Shown here: piece after piece, positions 1 to 6,724 of the stretch
Position numbering within the stretch: position 1 is the stretch's first letter
Layout: the number at the start of each line of letters is the position of its first letter
Assembly: GCF_900105205.1 (NCBI RefSeq)
Contig: NZ_FNSQ01000004.1
Coordinates: 1 to 11,180 of the forward strand
Direction of reading: 5' to 3'
DNA length: 11,180 nt
From: Microbacterium hydrocarbonoxydans
GTDB lineage: Bacteria > Actinomycetota > Actinomycetes > Actinomycetales > Microbacteriaceae
Made by a program: the position numbers and the translations under genes
Notes under the pieces: generated by a model
What the model saw: the letters and a program-made list of their open reading frames with translations, nothing else
What the model was told of the DNA's origin: nothing
Databases searched by the model: none

Positions 1-13
1 GCATCCGCGATAT

Positions 14-27
14 GTACGCTGGTGCCA
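14..27 (+). promoter_or_regulatory. Possible leaderless -10 element
   Basis: TACGCT at 15-20 matches the actinobacterial TANNNT -10 pattern and lies six bases before the A of the ATG at 27, the geometry of leaderless transcripts. The -35 region is outside the left arm; in the right-arm copy no TTGACA-like box is seen at 17 bases. Speculative. Confidence 0.25.
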
Positions 28-275
28 TGGCTGATCCATCGTCGTCTCCGTCTCGCCCGCTGTGGGCGAGCGTGGCCGACGGGTTCTACGTCGGCAGTCG
101 GGACGGCACCTTCCTCGGCTACGTCGACCGGCTGGCGGACGGCGCCTGGCGTGCCTTCGATGCCGCGTCACGCGCGATCGGCGACTTCGCCGACCACCAC
201 GCCGCCATGGCCGCCGTGACGACGGTCGTGACAGTCGACGGAGGGGCCGGGACGCGCGGAGGGGATGCCGGATGA
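27..275 (+). CDS. Small uncharacterised protein coupled to the BLUF gene (left copy)
   Basis: I do not recognise a named family. The 82-residue protein (starting MADPSSSPSR) has a short polar N-terminus, then a compact core with WASVADGFYVGSRDG, FLGYVDR and WRAFDAASRAIGDF, followed by an Ala/Val-rich helix (HHAAMAAVTTVV) and a Gly-rich tail. There is no signal peptide or membrane segment, so it is probably cytoplasmic. An alternative ATG at 12 would add five residues; 27 is preferred because TACGCT, a TANNNT -10 element, ends seven bases before it, as in actinobacterial leaderless genes, and no good Shine-Dalgarno site is seen. Its stop overlaps the start of the BLUF gene (ATGA at 272-275), so the two are probably translated together. 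Identical and intact in the right arm, which supports the reading frame. Confidence 0.7.
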   Translation: MADPSSSPSRPLWASVADGFYVGSRDGTFLGYVDRLADGAWRAFDAASRAIGDFADHHAAMAAVTTVVTVDGGAGTRGGDAG

Positions 276-712
276 CCGCTCAGAACCCGCTCGTCTCGCT
301 GGTCTATTCCAGCAGTGCCACGCATCCGTTCGGCGACGATCAACTGGCCGAACTCCTGAGCGTGAGCCGCAGCCGGAACAGTGCGCGCGACATCACCGGG
401 ATGCTGCTGTACCGACGTGGCGAGTTCGTCCAGATCCTCGAAGGTGCGCGGTCGGATGTCGAGAGCCTGATGGCGACGATCGGCAGGGACCCTCGACACC
501 GCGACATCCGGGTGCTCCTGGAAGAGCCGCTGCATGAGCGTCGGTTCGCGGAGTGGACGATGGGGTACCAGTCGCTCGCCGCCGCGGAGCCCGCGATGGC
601 GGAGGGATACCGCGACTCGTTCGATGACCTCCGTGCGGGCGATCACGACATGATCGGACGGGCGATCATGGAGCTCACGCTGTGGTTCCGCGTGCGCGAG
701 TCCGTGGGGTGA
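272..712 (+). CDS. BLUF-domain blue-light photoreceptor (left copy, intact)
   Basis: A 146-residue stand-alone BLUF (sensor of blue light using FAD) protein. BLUF domains bind FAD non-covalently and respond to blue light by rearranging hydrogen bonds between flavin, a Tyr and a Gln. All photochemical residues are present with the spacing of AppA: Tyr12 (LVYSS), Asn36 (SRNSARDITGMLLY), Gln54 (EFVQILEG), Trp95 and Met97 (FAEWTMG), matching AppA Y21, N45, Q63, W104 and M106. Residues from about 100 to 146 form a helical cap (FDDLRAGDHDMIGRAIMEL) and there is no fused EAL, GGDEF or cyclase domain, so output must go through a partner protein. The start overlaps the upstream stop (ATGA), making the small neighbour the obvious partner candidate. 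The gene faces the hydrolase tail-to-tail, 20 bases apart. Soluble, cytoplasmic. The fold-partner copy has lost one G, but this copy is open throughout. Confidence 0.94.
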   Translation: MTAQNPLVSLVYSSSATHPFGDDQLAELLSVSRSRNSARDITGMLLYRRGEFVQILEGARSDVESLMATIGRDPRHRDIRVLLEEPLHERRFAEWTMGYQSLAAAEPAMAEGYRDSFDDLRAGDHDMIGRAIMELTLWFRVRESVG

Positions 713-713
713 A

Positions 714-731
714 GCCCGAGCCCTGGCGGGC
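714..731. terminator. Short hairpin between convergent BLUF and hydrolase genes
   Basis: GCCCG (714-718) pairs with CGGGC (727-731) around an 8-base loop, filling most of the 20-base gap between the two convergent stops. It could serve both strands as a weak terminator, but the stem is only five pairs and there is no T-tract. Confidence 0.3.
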
Positions 732-732
732 A

Positions 733-1599
733 TCACGACTGATCGAGGACGGCGCGGAGCTTCGCGGCGAACGCCTCCGGCTGGCCGGCGTACCCGAACT
801 CGCCACCCATGAATCCGCCGTGATGGCTGGGGAAGACGGTCGCCTCCTGGCCGAGCTCCTTCGCGAGGGCCACCGCCGTGCGGCCGGTGTAGACCGCGAG
901 GGATTCCTCTCCGACGGCGACCACGATCCGTGTGGGGGAGGCCCTCAGTGCATCGAGGTCCGGCGTGTAGAGCGGCACCGCCCATGAGCGGTCCGAGAGC
1001 AGCGGGTCGTCGCGCGAGCCGTCGTCCTCGGTCGGCAGCCCGAATGCCGCGGGGTCGGGCGCCGGCTGGGCGAAGTACTCGTCGGTCAACTCGCCCTCCC
1101 ACGCGGTGAGGGCGATGAACCCTGCCATCCCGGCACCCCAGCCGCGCGCCTGGTACAGCTGCGTGTACGCGATCCTGGCGCGATGGACGGCATCCGCATC
1201 GGGGAGCACCGCATCGATCGGCGGTTCATGGGCGACGAGGGTCACGACGTCATCCGGATGCGCTGTGAGGAGAGCGAGCGCGGTCACCGCCCCGCCGCTG
1301 CTCCCGAACAGGTCGACCGGACCCACTCCGAGAGCCTCGATGATCGCGTGCACATCCTCGGACTGCGCCTCCGGCTCATTCGTCACTTCGCCGTCGGTGC
1401 GACGGCTCCGACCGAGGCCCCGCGGGTCGTACGTCACTACCGTGCGGTCATCGAAGAGCTTCACCTGAGCCTGGAAGCCGCTGGCGTCCATCGGCTGGCC
1501 GATCATCAGCAGGGGAGGCCGACCGTCAGCGGTGGGGAGCGGCCCGTGGACGTCGTAGACCAGCTCCGCTCCGGGTAGCTCCAGCGTGTGCTGCGTCAT
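733..1599 (-). CDS. Alpha/beta-fold hydrolase (left copy, intact)
   Basis: A 288-residue soluble alpha/beta hydrolase. The nucleophile elbow is G99-S100-S101-G102-G103 with Ser101 as likely nucleophile. The likely catalytic His is in FPSHHGGF (His259 or His260) near the C-terminus, and the acid is probably in the GEES segment after residue 229. The early strand-turn LLMIGQPMDASGF supplies the oxyanion-hole region, and TYDPRGLGRS is the typical strand-4/helix signature. Substrate is not readable from sequence; esterase, lactonase or similar is possible. The start at 1599 is chosen because GGAGG lies six bases upstream; an ATG at 1659 would add 20 residues but without such a site. Transcribed divergently from the LLM oxidoreductase gene (98 bases between starts) and convergent with the BLUF gene. 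This copy is uninterrupted and should be taken as the reference, since the right copy has lost two C residues. Confidence 0.94.
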   Translation of the reverse strand: MTQHTLELPGAELVYDVHGPLPTADGRPPLLMIGQPMDASGFQAQVKLFDDRTVVTYDPRGLGRSRRTDGEVTNEPEAQSEDVHAIIEALGVGPVDLFGSSGGAVTALALLTAHPDDVVTLVAHEPPIDAVLPDADAVHRARIAYTQLYQARGWGAGMAGFIALTAWEGELTDEYFAQPAPDPAAFGLPTEDDGSRDDPLLSDRSWAVPLYTPDLDALRASPTRIVVAVGEESLAVYTGRTAVALAKELGQEATVFPSHHGGFMGGEFGYAGQPEAFAAKLRAVLDQS

Positions 1600-1629
1600 G
1601 GAAGACCTCCGAGGGGACGATGTCCGTGC

Positions 1630-1658
1630 ATCTTCCCAGGCCGCGGACGAGGTGTCCA
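1630..1658 (-). promoter_or_regulatory. Candidate promoter of the hydrolase gene (left copy)
   Basis: On the minus strand, TGGACA (1658-1653, five of six matches to TTGACA) is followed after 17 bases by GAAGAT (1635-1630, three of six matches to TATAAT). It would start transcription about 25 bases before the hydrolase ATG, leaving room for its GGAGG site. The -10 is weak. Confidence 0.35.
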
Positions 1659-1675
1659 CCTCTCCCGAAAGTCGC

Positions 1676-1689
1676 TCTTCCTTGGAAGA
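1676..1689. repeat. 14-bp inverted repeat just upstream of the LLM gene (left copy)
   Basis: TCTTCC-TT-GGAAGA, a perfect 6-bp inverted repeat with a 2-base centre, eight bases before the LLM ATG at 1698. Its right half contains the only Shine-Dalgarno-like sequence (GGAAG). It could be an operator, although a two-base loop makes an RNA hairpin unlikely at full stem length. Present unchanged in the other arm at 9354-9367. Confidence 0.5.
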
Positions 1690-1697
1690 CTCGACCC

Positions 1698-2663
1698 ATG
1701 GTGTTCATCGGTTTTCATGCGTCGCACGAGCAGATCGCACCGAGCGCCCTGCTGGATGCCGTCATCGGCGCCGAGCGCGCGGGGTTCGACGGAGCGATGT
1801 GCTCCGACCACCTCGCGCCCTGGACGCGGGCACAGGAGAATCGGGATTCGCGCTGAGCTGGATCGCCGCCGCGCTCGCGTGCACCGACTTCTCCATCGGC
1901 ATGGTCAACGCGCCGGGCCAGCGGTATCACCCGGTCATGATCGCGCAGGCGTTCGCGACACTCGAGGAGATGTTCCCCGGCCGCTTCTGGGCGGCGATGG
2001 GCAGCGGCGAGGCGGTCAACGAGCACGTCACCGGCGAGGGATGGCCGGCCAAGAGCATCCGCAACGAGCGGCTGAGAGAGAGCGTCGACGTCATCCGTCG
2101 CCTGATCGCCGGCGAGGAGGTCGACCACGAGGGGTTGGTGCGCGTGCACCGTGCCCGGGTGTGGAGCCGGCCTGCGGAACCGCCGCCCCTGTTCGCGACG
2201 GCGGTGAGCGCCGAGACCGCCGAGTGGGCCGCGTCGTGGGCGCAGGGTCTCGCGACGGTCGCGCAGGAACCCGCCGCTCTGCCGCCGCGCCGTCGAGGCC
2301 TACCGCGGTGCGGGAGGCGCGGGCCCCTGCATCCTGCAGGTGCATCTCAGCCTGGCCGAGAGCGATGACGCGGCGTTCGCCATCGCCCGCGACCAGTGGC
2401 AGAACGGGCTGCTGTCGCCACCGGTCACCTGGGATCTCGAGCAGCCGGAGGACTTCGAGGCCGCGGTCGCCGGGCTCGACCTGGAGGATCTGCGAAAGTC
2501 CGTCCTCGTCGATCACGACACCTCGTCGCTCGCTGACCGCATCGCCGAGCTCGTCGAGATCGGCTTCGACCGTGTCTATCTGCACCACGTGGGCACCGAG
2601 CAGGCAGGGTTCCTGGACGCCGCGGCATCCGAGCTGATCCCCGCCCTGAAGGAGCGACTGTGA
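1698..2663 (+). pseudogene. LLM-class flavin-dependent oxidoreductase, TIGR03885-like (left copy, frameshifted)
   Basis: Same 321-residue protein as in the right arm, but read here with two compensating errors: a GG at 1835-1836 where the other arm has GGG, and an extra C near 2282-2283. Between them the frame is shifted (the ESGFALSWIAAAL... segment lies in another frame); afterwards it returns to the original frame and ends in LKERL and a TGA at 2661-2663. This arm holds the correct C-terminus, which the right arm has lost. The stop overlaps the GTG start of the GH13 gene (GTGA, 2660-2663). The ATG at 1698 follows GGAAG at 1684-1688. I infer that the gene is intact in the organism. Confidence 0.9.
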
Positions 2664-4323
2664 AGATCACCGACACCAGCGACCTCTGGTGGAAGACCGC
2701 CGTCATCTACTGCCTCGACGTCGAGACCTTCCTCGATTCGAACGGCGACGGGGTCGGCGACCTGCAGGGGCTCTCGCAGCGCATCGACTACCTGGCGCAG
2801 CTCGGCGTCACCTGCCTCTGGCTGATGCCGTTCTACCCGACTCCCGATCGCGACGACGGCTACGACGTCAGCGACTTCTACGGCATCGACCCTCGTCTCG
2901 GCAACCACGGCGATCTGGTCGAGGTGATCCGCACCGCACGGGATCGTGGGATGCGCGTGATCGTCGACCTGGTCATCAACCACACCTCCGACCGGCATCC
3001 GTGGTTCGTCTCCGCTCTGCGCAGCGTCGATTCGCCCTACCGCGACTACTACGTCTGGCGCTCTGACGCGCCGCCGAAGGGCCAGAAAGAACGCCGTCTT
3101 CCCCGGACAGGCCAACGGGATCTGGGGCAAGGACGAGAAGTCAGGGCAGTGGTACCAGCACAGCTTCTACGAGCACCAGCCCGACCTGAACCTTGCCAAT
3201 CCGCGCGTGCGAGACGAGATCGCCAAGATCATCGGTTTCTGGCTGCAGCTGGGCATCTCCGGGTTCCGGGTCGACGCTGTTCCCTTCCTCCTCGAGATCC
3301 CGGAGGGGGTGGACATCCCCGAGCCGCACGACATGCTGCGTGACATCCGGCGGTTCCTGCAGCGGCGGTCGAGTGAGGCGATCCTCCTCGGCGAGGTGAA
3401 CCTGCCGTACGAGACGCAGGTGGAGTACTTCGGTGGGGAGAACGGCGACGAGCTCACCATGCAGTTCGACTTCGTCGGGATGCAGGCGCTGTATCTCTCG
3501 TTCGCGCGCCAGGATCCGGCTCCTCTTATCGCCGCACTGCGGGATCGTCCCGTGCTCGGACCCGAGGTGCAGTGGGCGAACTTCCTGCGCAATCACGACG
3601 AGCTCACCCTCGACAAGCTCAGCGACGCCGAGAGGCAGGAGGTGTTCGAGGCCTTCGCGCCGGATGAGCGCCAGCGCGTCTTCGGCGCGGGATCACCCGG
3701 CGGCTGCCCCCGATGCTCGGCGGCGACCCCCGCCGCATCCGCATGGCCTACAGCCTGCTGTTCACGCTGCCCGGCACGCCGGTGCTGTTCTACGGCGAGG
3801 AGATCGGCATGGGCGAGAACGCCGAGATCTCCGGACGTGAGGCCGTGCGGACGCCGATGCAGTGGTCGGCCTCCCGCAACGGCGGATTCTCGGATGCCGC
3901 CCCGCGCCGCCTCACGGCCAAGCCGCCGTCCGACGGCTACGCGCCCGAGCACGTGAACGTCGCCGCCCAGCTCGTCGATCCGGACTCACTGCTCTACTTC
4001 GTCCGCGCCCTCACCTCGCGCTACCGCATCTCGCCGGAGCTCGGATGGGGCACGTTCGAGGTCGTCGACCAGCCGGCCGACTCGCTTCTCGTGCACTCGC
4101 TCACGGCAGACGTCGGCCGGGTCATCGCCCTCCACAACTTCGCGGAGGTGCCGGTGACGACGACGTTCCGAGTGGCCGACGAGCCGGACGGCACCACCCT
4201 GCTCGACCTGCTCGAGCCCTCGCACATCCCCCTCGGCCCGACGGCGCGGTGGAGCTGGAGGTCGCGGCGTACGGCTATCGCTGGCTGCGGGTCTCACGGC
4301 CCGGCGACGGCCGGGTCGTCTGA
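2660..4323 (+). pseudogene. GH13 alpha-amylase family enzyme, trehalose-synthase-like (left copy, frameshifted)
   Basis: A glycoside hydrolase family 13 enzyme; correcting the errors gives 554 residues, close to single-domain trehalose synthases (maltose alpha-D-glucosyltransferase) and alpha-glucosidases. Seen in order: Ca-type loop DSNGDGVGD (26-34), GVTCLWLMPFYPTP, region I DLVINH (103-108), QPDLN (173-177), region II GFRVD with nucleophile Asp205, region III GEVN with acid/base Glu245, region IV NHD with Asp313, then LPGTPVLFYGEEIGMGEN and a beta-sandwich C-terminal domain. No signal peptide, so cytoplasmic. Starts at GTG 2660 after AAGGAG (2648-2653), overlapping the LLM stop. Frame breaks: an extra A at 3086-3088, a missing G at 3689-3691 (FGAGITRRLPPM expected), and a missing C at 4237-4239. 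The TGA is at 4321-4323. The exact reaction (maltose-trehalose isomerisation or alpha-glucoside hydrolysis) cannot be settled from sequence. Confidence 0.92.
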
Positions 4324-4336
4324 GGACCGAGAGACC

Positions 4337-4354
4337 TCGGGCTACCAAGCCCGA
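4337..4354. terminator. Hairpin 1 downstream of the GH13 gene (left copy)
   Basis: TCGGGCT (4337-4343), loop ACCA, AGCCCGA (4348-4354): a perfect 7-bp GC-rich stem 13 bases after the GH13 stop. No T-tract follows, as is common for actinobacterial terminators. Conserved in the other arm at 6694-6711. Confidence 0.5.
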
Positions 4355-4357
4355 ACG

Positions 4358-4381
4358 CTGACGCGACCCTGCACGCGTCAG
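4358..4381. terminator. Hairpin 2 downstream of the GH13 gene (left copy)
   Basis: CTGACGCG (4358-4365), 8-base loop, CGCGTCAG (4374-4381): a perfect 8-bp stem directly after hairpin 1. Two stacked hairpins suggest a tandem terminator separating the LLM-GH13 unit from the SBP promoter. Confidence 0.5.
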
Positions 4382-4423
4382 GCCTTCGCCGTACCATCCG
4401 AGCGAGCCCGCACCCTCGACATC

Positions 4424-4452
4424 TTGACAGTCCTGAGTTTTGTATACAGAAT
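4424..4452 (+). promoter_or_regulatory. Promoter of the sugar-binding protein gene (left copy)
   Basis: A perfect -35 TTGACA (4424-4429), 17-base spacer, and a -10 CAGAAT (4447-4452, four of six to TATAAT). Predicted start is near 4459, about 40 bases before the ATG. The AT-rich stretch stands out against the GC-rich surroundings. Confidence 0.65.
4438..4451. promoter_or_regulatory. Operator-like palindrome TGTATACA in the SBP promoter (left copy)
   Basis: TGTATACA (4441-4448) is a perfect 8-bp palindrome; counting three flanking bases on each side, 12 of 14 positions are symmetrical. It sits in the spacer and overlaps the -10, so a bound repressor would block RNA polymerase. A GTATAC core is typical of GntR-family operators, which often control sugar ABC transporters; the regulator's identity is an inference and no regulator gene is in the window. 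Confidence 0.5.
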
Positions 4453-4500
4453 ACCAACAGGTCTGAAGGCGTTTCTTCCAATGATGAAAGAGGTAGCGAG

Positions 4501-5503
4501 ATGGCACGTGCGAACCTGAAGCGATACCTGGCTCTGGGCGCAGCCGGCGCTCTGGCTCTGGGGCTCTCGGCATGCAGCGGAAGGCGGCGGGGGAGGCGGC
4601 GGCGTCGACGCCGACGGCAACGCGACGGTGGTGTGGTCGACCTGGGGGACGGCCGACGAGCTCACCCGCTACGAGGAGTTCAACAAGGACTTCATGAAGC
4701 GCCACCCCGACATCAAGGTCACGCTGCAGCCCGTCGCGGACTACGGCGAACTACCACTCCAAGCTGCTCGCGCAGCTCACGAGCAACACGGCTCCCGACG
4801 TCTTCTACGTGGGCGACGACAAGATCGGCCAGTTCGTCGACTCGAAGCGGCTGATGCCGCTGGGCGAGCTCATGGAGTCGAAGGAGAGCAAGACCAAGAA
4901 GGACGACTTCTTTCCCCGGCCTCTTCGGAGCGGCCGAGCTCGACGGCGAGGTGTACGCCGCCCGAACGACTCGAACCCCGACGTGTTCTGGTACGACAAG
5001 AAGGCGCTCGAGGCGGCTGGCATCACCGAAGATCCGGCGACCCTCGCCGAGAGCGGCGAGTGGACGACCGACAAGTTCCTCGAGATGAACGAGAAGCTGC
5101 ACGACGCCGGCCTCACCGGAACGATGTACTGGAACTACTGGGCCACGCACTGGAGCTGGCTCTCGTCTCAGGGGCTCGACGCTCCCTTATGGACGAGTCC
5201 GGGGGCGTTCGGTCGCCCCACGAGGACTCCGGAGACGGTCGAGTCCGTGCAGCAGCTCGGCCGATCTGTTTCCAGGACGGCACGTTCGTTCGTGGCCGGA
5301 CTCCCTGCCCGACGGCGCGGGTGCCGACAGTGGTCTTTCGTCACGCACGAAGGCGGGCTTCTTCGTGCAGGGTCGCTACACGATCCGGCACGGGTCGACG
5401 CCACGGGCGAGCAGGGACAGCTACGACATCGTGCCGTGGCCGACCGGCCCGACGGCGAGGCTGCGCCCACCGGAGTCGCGACGGAGCTTCCTCGCGATCA
5501 ACG
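4501..5503 (+). pseudogene. Sugar ABC transporter substrate-binding lipoprotein (left copy, many frameshifts, cut by the fold)
   Basis: Extracellular solute-binding protein of the family 1 (maltose-binding) type, anchored as a lipoprotein and delivering sugar to an ABC importer. The ATG at 4501 follows AAAGAGG (4487-4493). The signal peptide MARANLKRYLALGAAGALALGL ends in lipobox LSAC with lipidated Cys25. This copy is badly broken: an extra A at 4581-4582 destroys the poly-Gly linker frame, another extra A near 4750 disrupts YGDYHSKLLAQ, and indels become very dense from about 5180. Correct-frame blocks are still visible, such as VVWSTWGTADELTRYEEFN, KIGQFVDSKRLMPLGELM and EWTTDKFLEMNEKLHDAGL. 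It ends at FLAIN where the sequence folds back, so the C-terminus and the permease genes expected next are not seen. Confidence 0.88.
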
Positions 5504-5572
5504 TCCTGGCCCTCGAGCGTGAGAGGAACTCGGTCCAGAACGTGAAGGCCGCATCCTTCACCTTGGTCTTGC
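5504..5572. other. Unpaired 69-base segment at the fold point
   Basis: This is the only stretch between the arms with no partner. Read on the minus strand it continues the substrate-binding protein in frame (residues GKTKVKDAAFTFWTEFL), whereas on the plus strand it makes no sense after the left arm. It therefore belongs to the right-arm copy, and the left arm stops about 69 bases short of the turn. A turn inside a gene with a short skipped segment fits a foldback chimera, either a template-to-complement read or strand switching during amplification. It does not fit a hairpin telomere, which should be symmetrical. Confidence 0.85.
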
Positions 5573-6545
5573 CGTTGATCGCGAGGAAGCTCGTCGCGAC
5601 TCCGGTGGCGCAGCCTCGCCGTCGGCGTCGGCCACGGCACGATGTCGTAGCTGTCCTGCTCGCCCGTGGCGTCGACCGTGCCGATCGTGTAGCGACCCTG
5701 CACGAAGAAGCCCGCCTTGTGCGTGACGAAGACACTGTCGGCACCCGCGCCGTCGGGCAGGGAGTCGGCCACGACGAACGTGCCGTCCTGGAACAGATCG
5801 CCGAGCTGCTGCACGGACTCGACCGTCTCGGAGTCCTCGTGGGCGACGAACGCCCCGGACTCGTCATAGGGAGCGTCGAGCCCCTGAGACGAGAGCCAGC
5901 TCCAGTGCGTGGCCCAGTAGTTCCAGTACATCGTTCCGGTGAGGCCGGCGTCGTGCAGCTTCTCGTTCATCTCGAGGAACTTGTCGGTCGTCCACTCGCC
6001 GCTCTCGGCGAGGTTCGCCGGATCTTCGGTGATGCCAGCCGCCTCGAGCGCCTTCTTGTCGTACCAGAAACACGTCGGGGTTCGAGTCGTTCGGGGCGGC
6101 GTACACCTCGCGTCGAGCTCGGCCGCTCCGAAGAGGCCGGGAAGAAGTCGTCCTTCTTGTCTTGCTCTCCTTCGACTCCATGAGCTCGCCCAGCGGCATC
6201 AGCCGCTTCGAGTCGACGAACTGCCGATCTTGTCGTCGCCCACGTAGAAGACGTCGGAGCCGTGTTGCTCGTGAGCTGCGCGAGCAGCTTGGAGTGGTAG
6301 TCGCCGTAGTCGCGACGGCTGCAGCGTGACCTTGATGTCGGGGTGGCGCTTCATGAAGTCCTTGTTGAACTCCTCGTAGCGGGTGAGCTCGTCGGCCGTC
6401 CCCAGGTCGACCACACCACCGTCGCGTTGCCGTCGGCGTCGACGCCGCCGCCTCCCCCGCCGCCTCCGCTGCATGCCGAGAGCCCCAGAGCCAGAGCGCC
6501 GGCTGCGCCCAGAGCCAGGTATCGCTTCAGGTTCGCACGTGCCAT
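5504..6545 (-). pseudogene. Sugar ABC transporter substrate-binding lipoprotein (right copy, frameshifted, C-terminus missing)
   Basis: The better of the two copies near the C-terminal end. On the minus strand from ATG 6545: a signal peptide with lipobox LSAC, Cys25, an eight-Gly linker (CSGGGGGGGG) and VDADGNATVVWSTWG. A lost G then shifts the frame, and further indels follow between about 6320 and 6050. From about 5970 down to about 5475 it reads well (MNEKLHDAGLTGTMYWNYW, GAFVAHEDSETVESVQQLG, GFFVQGRYTIGTVDATGEQ), with one more shift before GVATSFLAINGKTKVKDA, and it reaches FTFWTEFL in the unpaired segment. About 345 residues can be recovered out of roughly 400-430 usual for the family. 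The WSTWG, APNDSNPDVFWYDKKALEAAGI and FLAING motifs are typical of carbohydrate-binding family members; the sugar itself is not readable. The upstream promoter carries an operator-like palindrome. Confidence 0.9.
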
Positions 6546-6594
6546 CTCGCTACCTCTTTCATCATTGGAAGAAAACGCCTTCAGACCTGTTGGT

Positions 6595-6623
6595 ATTCTG
6601 TATACAAAACTCAGGACTGTCAA
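6595..6623 (-). promoter_or_regulatory. Promoter of the sugar-binding protein gene (right copy)
   Basis: On the minus strand TTGACA (6623-6618), 17 bases, CAGAAT (6600-6595); identical to the left copy, so this regulatory sequence is supported by both reads of the locus. Confidence 0.65.
6596..6609. promoter_or_regulatory. Operator-like palindrome TGTATACA (right copy)
   Basis: TGTATACA at 6599-6606, in the same position between -35 and -10 as in the left arm and unchanged between arms. Confidence 0.5.
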
Positions 6624-6666
6624 GATGTCGAGGGTGCGGGCTCGCTCGGATGGGTACGGCGAAGGC

Positions 6667-6690
6667 CTGACGCGTGCAGGGTCGCGTCAG
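6667..6690. terminator. Hairpin 2 downstream of the GH13 gene (right copy)
   Basis: CTGACGCG (6667-6674) pairs with CGCGTCAG (6683-6690) over an 8-base loop. Mirror copy of 4358-4381. Confidence 0.5.
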
Positions 6691-6693
6691 CGT

Positions 6694-6711
6694 TCGGGCT
6701 TGGTAGCCCGA
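6694..6711. terminator. Hairpin 1 downstream of the GH13 gene (right copy)
   Basis: TCGGGCT (6694-6700), loop TGGT, AGCCCGA (6705-6711). Mirror copy of 4337-4354. Confidence 0.5.
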
Positions 6712-6724
6712 GGTCTCTCGGTCC

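Larger units (their letters stand above)
1..5503 (+). repeat. Left arm of an 11-kb inverted repeat
   Basis: Reverse complement of 5573-11039. Base 1 pairs with 11039, and base 5503 (end of ...GATCAACG) pairs with 5573 (start of CGTTGATC...). The sum of paired coordinates drifts slowly: 11040 at the outer edge, 11043 at the hydrolase start, 11044 at the GH13 start, 11046-11048 around the SBP start, 11055 near 5175, then 11076 at the fold. All differences I compared are indels, mostly in homopolymers. Drift of about 21 bases in the last 320 bases against about 15 in the first 5.2 kb shows that the inner end of this arm is by far the least accurate part. I infer a read or assembly artefact rather than a biological palindrome. 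Confidence 0.95.

Noticed and set aside
119..1102. Long minus-strand open frame of about 327 codons over the small gene and BLUF gene
   Set aside because: Antisense shadow in GC-rich DNA, with Arg/Pro/Ala-rich low-complexity translation; it covers two well-supported genes on the other strand.
4571..4625. Gly-rich repeat (GGC/GGG run) as a functional repeat
   Set aside because: It is the usual poly-Gly linker just after the lipobox Cys in actinobacterial lipoproteins; the disruption in the left copy is a single extra A.
5341..6183. Long open frames across the fold point (minus strand 5341-5970, plus strand 5365-6183)
   Set aside because: They start as sense substrate-binding protein and run, after the turn, into its own antisense (or the reverse). 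They exist only because of the foldback junction and are not genes.
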